A DNA stretch of 64,000 nucleotides from Dryocosmus kuriphilus (GCA_038277395.1 CM076193.1:76170307-76234306), one strand, 5' to 3'. Numbered from the stretch's first letter, positions 45,676 to 56,478 are shown. Numbers and translations: made by a program. The notes: a model not told the origin generated them from the sequence alone.

Positions 45676-46186
45676 GAGTTGTCATACCATTTTTCCCTCT
45701 TCCACCTCTAAAATATTCCTTGAAATTTCAAAATTACAATTTGTGCAATCAAATCATGTCATTCTCCCTGTTCCAACTCTAAAAGCGTTCCCTGAAATTC
45801 CAAAAATTACAATTTGTGCAATCAAATCACACCATTTTCCCTATTTCAGCTCTAAAAATGTTCCCTGAAATTTATTTTAACCTTTTTAGCTCATAAGACT
45901 GAGGAAGATGAGGTGGATGAGGATCATGTGCAGACTCATAGTCCTCACCCGCCTTGTCCTCAGTTTTATCAGCTGGAAGCGTTAAAATAAATTTCAGGGA
46001 ACATTTTTAGAGCTGCAACAAGGAAAATGGTGTGATTTGATGCACAAATTGTAATTTTTGGAATTTCAGGGAACGTTTTTAGAGTTGGAACAGGGAGAAT
46101 GATATGATTTGATTGCACAAGTTGTAATTTTGAAATTTCAAGGAATATTTTAGAGGTGAAAGAGGGAAAAATGGTATGATAACTCT
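45676..46186. mobile_element. 510-bp palindrome at the inner edge of the left TIR
   Basis: Starts exactly where the left TIR ends: GAGTTGTCATACCATTTTTCC, with its inverse closing near 46186. Arms hold a threefold motif AAATTCCA-AAATTACAATTTG and a TTCCCTG-AATTT. Axis near 45930. Could be a MITE or a hairpin that belongs to the element. Confidence 0.7.
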
Positions 46187-46249
46187 CTCGTTTTACAGAG
46201 TGAGTTGCAGAACTCTTACAGCTACACTGGCACCACCTGCATAATAAAG

Positions 46250-46390
46250 TATGATGACCTGGTCTTTTGTTTCAAGATTAGATGTTGCGTTTATATACTC
46301 ATCCTCCTCCCCCTTCCTTCTCCTCCTCATACCCTTCCTCCTCATCATACCCTCTCCTCCTCCTCCTCCTCCTCCTCCTCAGGATATAAA
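46250..46390 (+). promoter_or_regulatory. Possible 5' intron or leader of the 230-codon gene
   Basis: A (TCC)n tract at 46347-46380 runs into CAG-GATATAAATTCAG, which is a typical polypyrimidine tract and splice acceptor. A candidate donor is AAAGTATGATG at about 46248. A TATATA lies at 46291-46296. Whether splicing occurs is not visible from sequence. Confidence 0.35.
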
Positions 46391-46437
46391 TTCAGCACTG
46401 GTGAACGAATAGTCGTTGATGTTGTGGCAGTGACAAA

Positions 46438-47130
46438 ATGACCTCCACATGTCCCAATTGCTCAAAAGTTTATTCAAGGCTCGATAATTTAAAAAGACGC
46501 GCAAAATACTCTTACACAGCAAAGAATCGTGTGTATGATGATGATGATGATGAGAGAGGCTTTCGAAAAATTGCAAAGGTATCTGAAGCTATAAGAACAA
46601 TTCAAAACAGCAACAAACAGAATAGAAAAACTAATGACGCAATTCGTCGAAAGCAGAACAATTTGAAACCTAATGAGGATCGAGATATTCAAGAAGAAAT
46701 AGAACTATATTCTTCTCCATTAAGGAAACTTGTGGGCATTACTCAGAAGGTTAAACCTGAATCGAAGTCACAAGTGAAGAAGCAAAAATTAGAATCAGAA
46801 GATGAAGATGAGAAAGAAGAATTTGATCAACATGATAATTCAATATTCGTGAAAATCAATAAAGATGCTGATGATGGTGGTAATAATGAAAATGTGGATG
46901 TGGGTGATAATAATGAAGATGGGGATGCTGGTGATGAAGATGACGCTGAAAGTAACTTTTCCTCTGAATATGAAATAGAGACAAAATTTTCAGATTACTG
47001 GGAAGATCCGAATGAATTGGTAGATCGAATGCGCTCACTTTTACAATCCCATTTAAATGGAAGCAGAAATAAGTCGCTTGAAATAATTGCAATCATTAAT
47101 GAACTAAGAGAGGCTGGCATTATTGAATGA
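46438..47130 (+). CDS. Acidic 230-aa protein with degenerate N-terminal zinc finger
   Basis: Intact ORF, ATG at 46438, TGA at 47128. Residues 1-25 resemble a C2H2 finger: CPNCSKVYSRLDNLKR keeps the two Cys, but the His pair is not recognisable (Arg-Ala-Lys follows). Residues 30-130 are basic and Asn/Lys-rich (KVSEAIRTIQNSNKQNRK). Then comes a highly acidic stretch (DEDEKEE, then DDGGNNENVDVGDNNED and DDAESNFSSEYEIE). The C-terminal 45 residues form a predicted helix, with DPNELVDRMRSLLQSHLN, SLEIIAIINELREAGIIE. I recall small insect ORFs with a similar 'LVxRLRLLLxS...IIxELREAGII' tail in long-TIR, virus-like elements, but cannot name the family. A transcription factor-like or DNA-binding role is only a guess. 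AATAAA follows at 47293. Confidence 0.7.
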   Translation: MTSTCPNCSKVYSRLDNLKRRAKYSYTAKNRVYDDDDDERGFRKIAKVSEAIRTIQNSNKQNRKTNDAIRRKQNNLKPNEDRDIQEEIELYSSPLRKLVGITQKVKPESKSQVKKQKLESEDEDEKEEFDQHDNSIFVKINKDADDGGNNENVDVGDNNEDGDAGDEDDAESNFSSEYEIETKFSDYWEDPNELVDRMRSLLQSHLNGSRNKSLEIIAIINELREAGIIE

Positions 47131-47292
47131 TAATATTCTTATTAATTGGTGTAAAAGCTTTAGCAACTGCTGGTTCAATATTTCTAATTGTTGAATTAAC
47201 ATTTGAATTTTTGGATTGAACATTTCCTGTACTTATAACTTGAGAATCACATATAAAATGTTATATGTAGTTCTTTACATTTACTACATTGC

Positions 47293-47307
47293 AATAAATT
47301 AAATAAA
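47293..47307 (+). terminator. Polyadenylation signals
   Basis: AATAAA at 47293-47298 and again at 47302-47307, about 165 bases after the stop codon of the 230-codon ORF. Confidence 0.55.
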
Positions 47308-47816
47308 TATAATTTTCAAAATGTATGTGCCTTTCTTCTTCGATCCGCTCGCCTGAATTAATTTTAGTTAGTGCAAGAGAGGATCAGCTCATCTTTTAGA
47401 GCTTTAACATATGATTTAGGGTGTGTAATAATTAAATCAAACATTTTTTCAGTATCTACTTATTTCAACTACAAAATGATCCTCCCCAACCCTCACCAAA
47501 ACCACCACCTCCTCTTCCTCATATATTTTAATAATTAACTGAGGTTAATTTCCGTTTTAATATCACTGAAAAGAATTCTTTGCACTTGTATGCAAGAAAT
47601 GAATCATTTTGTCTAATTAGTATAGGAATCAATAGTACAAATCTATTCACTATTCATCTAGCTCGCCCTTTTTATCTCTTGAACTAGATTTATTACTTAC
47701 TTACTTTATTACTTTTTATCACTAATCATGTTATTATTGCAAGGTTTCAGTTAAATGAATTGGATTTTTAACATATTACTCTGTTGTGTTAAAGATTGTT
47801 TCAAAGTTGCTTACGG

Positions 47817-49115
47817 TGGATTATAAAATGTATGTAGCTGATTTATTTGGTAGATTGATTGCGGTTACCTGAAACAGAAATAATTCATTAAAATAATTTC
47901 AATCTTAATGAAATAAGAGAGGCTAGCGTTATTAAATAAGATTTTTATAAGATGATTCTTTAACAGCTTAAAAGCTAGTTTATTATTTCCAGTAGCAGAA
48001 TTAACACAGGTAATATATGTGATTATAAATTTTATCTCGTTAATTTATAAAAACTGATAAAATAGACCCAGCATGGTACTAAGTATGCAATGTCTTTCTA
48101 TTACTCTATAACATATAGTTCTTTCAATAAGTTAAATTCAATGTGGGTTTTTAAACATTGTAAGTACTACTCATCATCATTTCTTTTACCCGAACTCTTT
48201 TGCTTATTATTAAAATCTAAGAGATCTAAGACTTGTAATAATATAACCATGACAATAATGAAGAATGCATTCTGCCTTACACATTTCACACTCCGAGTAT
48301 CGAGGGACTTTGAAATGCGTGTTGAAACTCGTCGATTTTTGAGTTTGGATTTTGAGTTTTCATTCAGGAACTGTTAGTCGTACGGAGTTTTACAAGAGGG
48401 AAAGGTGATTGCATTTCTTGAACACCACCCAGCACAATTTTTTTCAATATCTGATTATTTCGAGATTTAAAATCATTGCTTCATCTTGCGTAACGTGATG
48501 AAACTTGTCGAGTTTCTATTGTGTAATCTAACCTTAATGTGCAATATCAAGACTCCCCCTTTGCCCCTCCGTCCCTTCTCCACCCACAATGCCATCAAAA
48601 TAATGAGGTCAGTGTTAGAGAAAGGGGGAAAACACGTTCAAACCTTCAAGATGATGTCAGCGCGCGTGTTAGCGCGTGCCTGTCGAAAGTATTCAAGAAA
48701 TAAATGGAGATGAGTGATTCATACATATGGAACTCTCGCGCCTATAAACTTCTGGGAACATTAACATCAAAATAATAAGGTCAATGTTAGAGAGAGAGAG
48801 GGAAAGAGAGAGGGAGAGAGATAGAACGTGTTTGAACCTGCCTGATGACGTCATCGACCATTGAATTTATGCTCTTATATTTCAGTATACAAAAGTATTT
48901 CCAAGAATTTTCAGGAACACATTGATCTGTTTCGTTTTACTAACCATATCAATGAACTAAAAAGCTAGTATTAATTTACCGCGATGAAAGAATATTCTCT
49001 CAATCTCTACCTTGTCGACCGTAGATTAATACAGATTTCGGCAACAGACATTGGCGCCATCTGTCGGCGACAGCGCGAAGCTTTCGTGGTGGCGTAGGAC
49101 GTACATAGCTGTACT
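47817..49115 (-). repeat. Right TIR
   Basis: Inverse of the left TIR, with an additional 250 bases carrying GAGAGAGAGGGAAAGAGAG and a second copy of the AATGAGGTCAGTGTTAGAG motif. Ends in CGCCATCTGTCGGCGACAGC and CGTACATAGCTGTACTACTT, matching the outer left unit. Confidence 0.8.
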
Positions 49116-49293
49116 ACTTATGGGCGCACAAAAAGTTTCTTACCCATTTTATGTAACTTCGTCTATAGGTTAATCAAAGACTTACCTACACATTTGTGCA
49201 ATTTAAACAAAATTGCCTACCCATGAGCTGATATAGTTATCAAATTTGGACGCTTATACCCGTAAGGTCTATCCTAGCCTTACGAGTAGGTGT

Positions 49294-49563
49294 TGAGGTA
49301 AACGAATAAACGTACTCACCATTTGTTGAGTTGTATTCACTTTATATTATTAAAACCTTGTTACAGAACTTGGTATTATACACCAGCACACTACAAGAGT
49401 CTTAGAAGGAAAGAATGAATACAGAGTCACTCCACAGAATAATCCAACACACAGGGCCCGCATCACAATATAGTACACAGATGACCCGCATCCAGCGCAC
49501 CGACCCTACAGTACAAAGATCACTAACACAATATAAATGTCATGGGTAGTGCTATATCCTTCA
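49294..49563 (-). repeat. copia 3' LTR
   Basis: 270 bases, in element orientation starting TGAAGGATATAGC and ending TTTACCTCA, i.e. the TG...CA ends of copia LTRs. Shares TACTGTAGGGTCG, GATGCGGGCCCTGTGTGTTG, TTCTAAGACTCTTGTAGTG with the 5' LTR. Confidence 0.9.
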
Positions 49564-49582
49564 TACTCCCTCCAAATCACCT
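49564..49582 (-). promoter_or_regulatory. Polypurine tract of the copia element
   Basis: On the minus strand reads GGTGATTTGGAGGGAGTA directly before the 3' LTR, the position where plus-strand DNA synthesis is primed. Confidence 0.75.
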
Positions 49583-50155
49583 TGAAAATTAGTGTGTCTT
49601 TTAAAGTATAACACATTGACACAAACGTCAATTATATAAAACATATTACATGAACTTTCAGTCATTCCATAGCAACATCATACAAAATATCTCAGAACAC
49701 ACAAAAAAAACAGGCAGATCATTATCTGTCAGAGTTCAGAATGATTACACTACTCAAAAGTATTAATTGAACCTGACAATATAATTCCATATTTTACAAT
49801 AGTGTTTACAAGAGTTCTCAAGAAAACTTTACTTGGTCGAACATAATATAAACTTTGTGTAGGGTGGACTCGAGGATTCTTCTGTGCAACTGTCAACTGT
49901 CACGAACTAAGACATTCTATCTATAACAGTTAAGCAACAAATTATTCAATATTATTATGACAAAAAGTAATTAAAGCATTAAGAAAGATCAAGAATTTTG
50001 ATCGAGATAGTGCTTTTGTGAATAGGCCAGCCAGTTAGGAATCAGTTCCCACCCATTCGATTTTTACATTCCCCTTTTGAAGTCCGTCACGAACAAAATG
50101 GTAAGATAGACGCACAAGCTGCCTGAGTGAAGAAGTTTTTTTCCTTTTCAGCCAG

Positions 50156-50455
50156 CTAGATAGCACTTCGATTGTCCTCCATGATTAGTGGTATGTAACA
50201 GCGGCTTAATAGATTTTGGCACATCGTTCGAAGAGAAGCCAGATCGCGACATGCGGCACTCATTGCGACGTATTCGCTTTCAACAGATGAGAGCGCAACT
50301 TGGTTTTGTCTTTTCGTTCGCCACATCACCACATCGCCATATAGCCGGATTACATACCCTGTAGTTGAGTTACCCTTTAGATCGTTTAGACCCAGCGAAG
50401 CAACTACGTATGTAACAAAGTATACCCTCATTTGATTCAGTAAATTCCAGACCAA
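50156..50455 (-). pseudogene. copia RNase H
   Basis: Minus-strand frame with LKGNSTTGYVIRLYGDVVMW, RTKRQNQVALSSVESEYVAM and CRDLASLRTMCQ, the typical copia RNase H C-terminal half. The upstream part is out of frame or diverged, and the ORF ends early with EDNRSAI rather than continuing to the family's C terminus. Separated from the RT frame by about 100 bases with stops. Confidence 0.87.
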
Positions 50456-50555
50456 TGTGTGCAGTGGTTTTGAGATAGGTCATAAGACGCAATACGTCAT
50501 TCCAATCAGTTTTAGTGAATGTTGTTTGAAGTGGGCTTAGAATATTTGTTGCATA

Positions 50556-51269
50556 TTAGATGTCAGGGCGAGTGCAACTTTGGAGGTACAGCAAAATTCC
50601 AATCACCTGACGATAGGGTATCTTGGTACGGTTAAAATCAGTGTCATCCGGATTTACCTTGTTACGTCGATTTCTATCTTGATCAGATATCATTGGAGTA
50701 AAAACGGATTTATGTCCAGCAATATTGAATCGATCAATCATTGCTTGGATGTGACTGTTTTGATGAAGAAAAATCGTGCGGTTGCGTCGATCGCATGAGA
50801 TTTCCATTCCGAGGAATTTCTTGAGTTCACCTAGGTCAGTAATTTCGTATTCTTGTTTCAACGAGGTTTTAACTTCTGTGGTTTTATGCCACGAGTTCGA
50901 TGTCAGCAGTATATCACCGACATAAAGGATCAATATCACGAATTCGGATTTGTCTTGACACAAGAAGATGCTAGGTTGGAATTTATAAGTTTTAATTCCA
51001 ATTCGGGTCACTGTGCTTTTGAAACGAGTGGACTAGCACTTGGGTGAGATCTTCAAACTATAGAAGGATCGTTGCAATTCACACACATTTCTCTCAGCCA
51101 AAGATTCGGACTCACACAGATATTCCTCAAGTCCTTCTGGAATTTCCATGTAAACCTTTCGCTTCAAAATTCCATTTAGAATGGCGGTTTTTACATCTAA
51201 TTGCGTCAACTCCAGATCAAACTTGTTTGCGACAATGAGGATGAATCGAATATCAACAAGACGTGTCAC
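50556..51269 (-). pseudogene. copia reverse transcriptase, YVDD changed to YVGD
   Basis: Two frames. 51269-51033: ELTQLDVKTAILNGILKRKV (first catalytic Asp) and VYMEIPEGL, ending FYSLKISPK. 51011-50556: ILILYVGDILLTSNS, where copia has YVDD, then SLKQEYEITDLGELKKFLGM (motif typical of copia), TIFLHQNSHIQAMIDRF, TPMISD and YRQVIGILLYLQSCTRPDI. The Gly for Asp change in the active site plus a frameshift inactivate the enzyme. Confidence 0.92.
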
Positions 51270-51530
51270 TGCTGCATATATTTCTGAAATTTCATACTTG
51301 TTATTATCAGCGAAGCCCTTCGCAACAAGTCTGCTTTTCTACCTAATGCTACCATTTGCCTCGGATTTCTTTTTGTATACCCAGCGAGTATGCATTACTT
51401 TACAGCCTTTGGGCACTTGGGATCTAGGAATGATTTCCCAGGTTTGGCACCTAACCAGCGAATCAAATTCTTCAGTGATTGCTTTGGCCCAATGTTCTGA
51501 TTCAGAACTGTTGGTTACTTCGGAGTAAGA

Positions 51531-51800
51531 TTATGATTCATGTTCAAGCTTAGCAAAAGCTGCACGAATCAAGCAAGCAGTTTCGAAATTATTTACGTCT
51601 AAGTCCTCAATGAAATCATATTCACTGATTCCATCGATAAATACTTCGACATTTCCAGAAGTGGATGGTTGAACACCAGGTTCAGGTTCATTTGATTCAA
51701 TGGAATCGTCAACTTCTGTTCCATCTTCAGTTTCGTCAAAGACTTCGAAATTTAGAAATTCGTCAGTCGTTGCCACAATCGAGTTATCCTTTCCATCAGA
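51531..51800 (-). pseudogene. copia linker between integrase and reverse transcriptase
   Basis: Minus-strand frame of about 80 codons, very acidic (FDETEDGTEVDDSIESNE), with PGVQPSTSG and ISEYDFIEDLDV. This is where copia polyproteins have a low-complexity linker. No enzymatic motif. Confidence 0.6.
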
Positions 51801-51848
51801 GTAGACCCGACTTTCGACAAATTTAACGTGTTTTGATCTAATTATTTT

Positions 51849-52596
51849 TCATTTGGAAGTGTCCAGCAAAGGGTAACCGGTTGAATTACATTCCAGTAAA
51901 TACGCCGGGTAAGCTCGTGGAGCAAATTTCGATTTAATTTTGGCGAAGTTGTCAATAACATAAACTTTAAAGCCAAACCGTCGGATTTCGTCGATTCTAG
52001 GAGGACTTCCAGTTACCAACTCAAACGGAGTAAGAAAAATGTTTGAAGAATTCGGAATTCGATTGTGTACATAAATTACGTTTCTCAGTGCATATGCCCA
52101 ATAGCCATGAGGAAGTCCAGAGGAGATCAGGCTTACTCTTATCTTCTTCTCAATTTTCATTTGAGAAGTTTTGTACTCCATACCACCATCCGTACGAAGT
52201 TTTACTACGCTGGCGTCAACACCTTTGAGTTTCCTAATTTCTTCTATACAGCTAGCCAAAGCCAAATTTGACTGTGTTTTATTACCAATTTCGTACGCAA
52301 AAGCATAACGAGTAGCATCATTGGTGAACGTCAGAATGTATCGACCCATCGTACCCACAGCCAGTGGCTTGATAGAAACAAGCATGTCACTATGTAGTCG
52401 ATGGAATACGATATCAATTCTGGTTCTATTCCTTTTGCACGAATTTCTTTTAGTTTTTGCTAATTTGCACGCCGAACAATCTTCAATCTTCCAAATCTAA
52501 CCTTCTCCAGCTCAGGAATGATTTGTAAAGCACACTCTAGGTATCGTTTGGATGTACGGTTCAAGTGCAGATGCAATTGCATTCCTAGACAATCTC
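51849..52596 (-). pseudogene. copia integrase with deleted catalytic Glu region
   Basis: The zinc-binding end (CSACKLAK) lies in 52596-52440 in another frame. 52385-51849 reads GTMGRYILTFTNDATRYAFA (first acidic residue in the preceding HSDM, second in VVKLRTDGGMEYKTS), then IEKKIRVSLISSGLPHGYWA and YAL-NVIYVHNRIPNSSN, ending in TPFELVTGSPPRIDEIRRFG. Between IEKK and IRVSL about 35 residues are missing that would include the third catalytic residue and the 'PQQNGVAER' motif. The rest of the C-terminal domain is in frame. Confidence 0.88.
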
Positions 52597-53397
52597 TCAG
52601 AGAGTTACCGGATTTATTTGGTAAATCAAGTTGAACTTGTTTCTGACCGCTCCCACTCGAATCAGGAACGGAGTCATCAGATTTTGATTTACACTGTTTT
52701 CGCTTTCCCCTCTTAAATCAATAGCTGGGGTGAGGCCTGACTGACTAGTAGGAGAATGGATTGAAGAATTGTTGTCAGTCAAAATTGAGGTTGATTGATC
52801 AGGCTGAACGGTAACAGGGGCATGACGATCTTTTACGGAGTTATTTTTAATAGGTACACGTTCACTCTCGTTACAAGCAAGCAGTTTGTCTCCCGAATAT
52901 CTGGCTTTGGTTTGTCGCTTGAAAATTTCAAGAATAATTGAACGTTTTTCAGGGTTCGGGCGGTTTGCCAAGGGCAGTTGAAAATTCAGCGACCAGAAGT
53001 GCCCATCATATGGTCCAATTTTGATGACCTCCTGCTTTTCATTGTCAAACAATTCAATTTGGATGTTGTTGAAAATCACAGAAATCGAATTTGAAATCTG
53101 CTTACGGAGTAAGAATAGATTTTCAGCTAATTCAGGAGCGTACAGTACATTTCTCAAGCAACTATATGTTTTCTGACATGTGTTATAGACTATTACGTCA
53201 CCAATTTTCGTAACTTTCATATCGGCTTCCGATTTCCCGTTTGCACAAGTAATATAGCGAGGCCTGGTCAATTCACGAATATTGACCACACTCGAAAGAT
53301 CATTCAAGATGTGACTTGTCACACCCGAATCAGCTATAAATGAAATTATGGATTTTTCGGGTTTCTTACTACCAAAATTCAGCATGGCGGAGTCCAC
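52597..53397 (-). pseudogene. copia protease and GAG-pre-integrase region
   Basis: A 266-codon minus-strand frame. The protease active site is SFIADSGVTSHILND (Asp-Ser-Gly). Then ITCANGKSEADMKVTKIGDV, CLRNVLYAPELAENLFLLRK and GPYDGHFWSLNF, the order of the copia gag-pre-integrase region. About 100 residues of low complexity follow (DQSTSILTDNNSSIHSPTSQ), not expected in copia. The end runs out of frame into 52596-52440. Confidence 0.85.
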
Positions 53398-53406
53398 GGT
53401 TTCTTC

Positions 53407-54271
53407 TTAGTCGTTATCGTATTCGCTGTCATAACGATTTCGTGATTTTACGATCGAAGCGACTTCTTTGACCTTTTCTTCTTCTTCGTACGCCCAGACT
53501 AAATCACTTTCCTGATCTGAGTAATTTATGTAAGATTCAAGTACCAATTTAGCGCCACCAAATTTTGCACGACGACTCGATTCTTTTATGGAGTCAGGCA
53601 TTGCGATGATCATTTTCCTGAAATTTCCACGACTTCGATTTCGCATTTTCTTCGGGCGTTTTGCAACGGTTCCTGTCGGTTTTGTCGAGTGGTTGCGTTT
53701 TGTAGTCTTGTAGCTTCCAGCTTTTGTGTCAGATCCTGCGGAAGAGTAAGATCTGTTTCTGAATGGACGGTTTCGATTTTGTTTTTTAAATTCAGTAGGC
53801 GACTGCGGGCAATTCTTATTACCACAATATTACCACAATTGTTGAGACGAAGATGTAGATTTCTTCGAATGGACTGCATCACCGGTTGTTCATTGTTTGA
53901 GTTTCTTGGAGTATGCTGCATCAGTGAAGCACTAGTGACTGATCTAGCCTCCGAATTACAGCCTTCGTTGCCGATTATTGACGTTGCTAAGAGTTCAAGT
54001 GCATTTCGATACGAAGACAAAAGGGCATCTGAACGCAGCCTGTTTTTCTCCACGATCTTTTGTTTTTCCTCAGCTAGCTTATCTGCTTCACGTCTATAAT
54101 TTTCGAGCAGCTCAGATTTAAGCAGCTCCAATGTAATCCGTTCGTATTCCAATAGGAGTCGACAAAAACAGGGGTTTTTGGTTTCTCGATTTGAATTGGA
54201 ATGTTATGTTGTGATCCATTGTCACATTCGAATTCTATGAGTTTTAAATTATCGTTTGGCATCTGAAACAA
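53407..54271 (-). pseudogene. gag-like region of the copia element (frameshifted)
   Basis: Three minus-strand frames: 54271-54074 (MFQMPNDNLKLIEFECDN), 54152-53610 (ITLELLKSELLENYRREADK, AEEKQKIVEKN, coiled-coil-like, then NSEARSVTSASLMQHTP) and 53646-53407 (KMIIAMPDSIKESSRRAKFG, DLVWAYEEEEKVKEVASIVK). No CCHC zinc knuckle is visible, which is unusual for copia gag, so it may be diverged or lost. The N-terminal segment recurs in the 5' region. Confidence 0.65.
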
Positions 54272-54374
54272 ATAGCAAAGGCTAGTCAGATATTGTTAGT
54301 AGTCTGTTACAGCTTGTGCAATAACAGGCACTGTTTTTGACCGTGCGCTACTATTGCTACTATAATACTGAAAT

Positions 54375-54862
54375 TTTTTTTTCGAAGTTTTATACTGTTT
54401 TCTTTCAGTTTTCGAAGTTTTATAGTGTTTTCTTTCAGTTTCGAAGTTTTATACTGTTTTCTTTCAGTTTCCGACGTTTTATACTGTTTTCTTTAAGTTT
54501 CCGAAGGTTTATACTGTTTTCTATCAGTTTCCGAAGTTTTATACTGTTTTCTTTCACTTTCCGAAGGTTTACTGTTTCCTTTCAGTTTCCGAAGTTTTAT
54601 ACAGTTTTTCTTCAGTATACAAAGTTTTATACAGTTTTCTTTCAGTTTTCGAAGTTTTATACGGTTTTTTTTTCAGTTTCCGAAGTTTCATAATGTTTTC
54701 TTGCATTTTCCGAAGTTTTGTACTGTTTTCTTTCAGTTTCCGAAGCTTTATACTGTTTTCTTTCAGTTGCCAAAGTTTATACAGTTTTCTTTCAGTTTCC
54801 GAAGGTTTATACAGTTTTATTTCAGTTTCCGAAGTTTTATACTGTTTTCTTTCAGTCTATCT
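54375..54862. repeat. 30-bp minisatellite, block A (about 16 units)
   Basis: Unit on the plus strand: CGAAGTTTTATACTGTTTTC plus TTTCAGTTTC. On the coding (minus) strand this encodes a ten-residue repeat, ETERKQYKTS. Phenylalanine-rich plus-strand frames here are by-products. Confidence 0.9.
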
Positions 54863-55840
54863 ATGAAAATTTATGACGTTCCTTTACCATGCAAGGGTCA
54901 GTGCATTGAATTATGCTTGGATACAGAAGCCACCGCATACACTTTGTATGTACGAACCAAAGCCACACTAAATGGAAATGCAGCAGGCAATAATCACGTA
55001 CGCCACCTGAGGTAGCAACTAATGTAAGACCTGGGGTGAGCCATAATATATAAACCCGTTATAAAGCCGATGTATTTAAGCAGCTCCAATGTGATCCGTT
55101 CGTATTCCAATAGGAGTCTAGAAACAGGGATGTTTGGTTTCTCGATTTGAATTGGAATGTTATGTTGTGATCTATTGGCACATTCTAATTCTATAAGCTT
55201 TAAATTATCGTTTGGCATCTGAAACAAATAGCAAAGGCTAGTCAGATATTGTTAGTTGTCTGTTACAGCATGTGCAATAATAGGCACTATTTTTGACGTG
55301 CGCTACTGTTATTACTATACTGAAATTTTTTTTTCGAAGTTTTATACTGTTTTCTTTCAGTCTATCTACGCCTATTTATGCCGTTTCTTTACCATGCAAG
55401 GGCTAGTGCGTTGAATTGTGCTTGGATACAGAAGACCGCACCGCATATACTTTGGTTGTACGAACCAAAGCCACACTAAATGGAAATGCAGCAGGCAATA
55501 ATCACGTACGCCACCTGAGGTAGCAACTAATGTAAGACCTGGGGTGAGCCATAATGTGTAAACCCGTTATAAAGCCGATGTATTTAAGCAGCTCCAATGT
55601 GATCCGTTCGTATTCCAATAGGAGTCTAGAAACAGGGATGTTTGGTTTCTCGATTTGATTTGGAATGTTATATTGTGATCTATTGGCACATTCTAATTCT
55701 ATAAGTTTTAAATTATCGTTTGGCATCTGAAACAAATAGCAAAGGCTAGTCAGATATTGTTAGTTGTCTGTTACAGCATGTGCAATAATAGGCACTGTTT
55801 TTGACGTGCGCTACTGTTATTACTATACTGAAATTTTTTT
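54863..55840. repeat. Threefold ~510-bp duplication in the copia 5' region
   Basis: The gag start (CTCCAATGT-ATCCGTTCG to TTATCGTTTGGCATCTGAAA) and the downstream GCAGGCAATAATCACGTACG segment recur at about 54070-55050, 55070-55555 and 55580-56680. The middle copy has only one 30-bp unit (55335-55366); the other two have expanded blocks. Confidence 0.85.
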
Positions 55841-55844
55841 TTCG

Positions 55845-56478
55845 AAGTTTTATACTGTTTTCAAACTTTTTTTCGAAGTTTTATAGTGTTTTCTTTCAGT
55901 TTCCGAAGTTTCATATTGTTTTCTATCAATTTCCGAAAATTTTATACTGTTTTCTTTCACTTTCCGAAGTTTTATACTGTTTTTTTTTTTTAAGTTTCCG
56001 AAGTTTTATATTGTTTTCCTACAGTTTCCAAAGTTCTATACTGTTTTCCTTCAATTCCCGAAGTTTTATAATGTTTTCTTTCAGTTTCCGAAGTTTTATA
56101 CTGTTTTCTTTCAGTTCCCGACTGGTTTTTTATACTGTTTTCTTTCAGTTTCCGAAGTTTTATACTGTTTTCTTTCAGTTTCCGAAGTTCTATACTGTTT
56201 TCCATCAGTACCCGAAGTTTTATACTGTTTTCTTTCAGTTTCCGAAGTTTTATACTGTTTTCTTTCAGTTGCCGAAGTTTTATACTGTTTTCCTTCATTT
56301 CCCGAAGTTTTTATACTGTTTTATTTCAGTTTCCGAAGTTTTATACTTTTTTCTTTCAGTTTCAGAAGTTTTATACTGTTTTCTTTCAGTTTCCAAAGTT
56401 TTATACTGTTTTCTTTCAGTTTCCAAAGTTTTATACTGTTTTGTTTCAGTTTTCAAAGCCTTATACTGTTTTTTCAGT
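55845..56478. repeat. 30-bp minisatellite, block C (about 21 units)
   Basis: Same unit as block A with about 21 copies and variants (CCAAAG, CTATACTG). The minus-strand frame 56298-55990 gives repeated KENSIKLRK-type decapeptides. Confidence 0.9.

Larger units (their letters stand above)
44199..49115 (+). mobile_element. Long-TIR element with a single 230-codon gene
   Basis: About 4.9 kb. Left (44199-45675) and right (47817-49115) ends are inverted copies over 1.3-1.5 kb. Shared landmarks inside the TIRs: TTGAGAGAATATTCTTTCATC, CGCGGTAAATTAATACTAG, TCCTGAATGAAAACTCAAAA, TACTCGGAGTGTGAAATGTG and CAATCAATCTACCAAATAAAT. The central 2.1 kb holds a nested palindrome and one ORF with its own polyadenylation signal. 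TIRs of this length are unusual for ordinary cut-and-paste transposons and are more like Polinton/Maverick-type or virus-derived elements. However, no polymerase, integrase, ATPase or capsid gene is present, so this is either a minimal member or a deletion derivative. The outer ends and a target duplication could not be fixed precisely. Confidence 0.8.

Noticed and set aside
46489..47092. Minus-strand ORFs opposite the 230-codon gene
   Set aside because: His/Ile-rich frames produced by the acidic GAT and GAA codons on the other strand.
44199..49115. Ordinary Tc1/mariner or hAT element
   Set aside because: The TIRs are far too long, no DDE transposase is present and no TA or 8-bp duplication was found at the edges.
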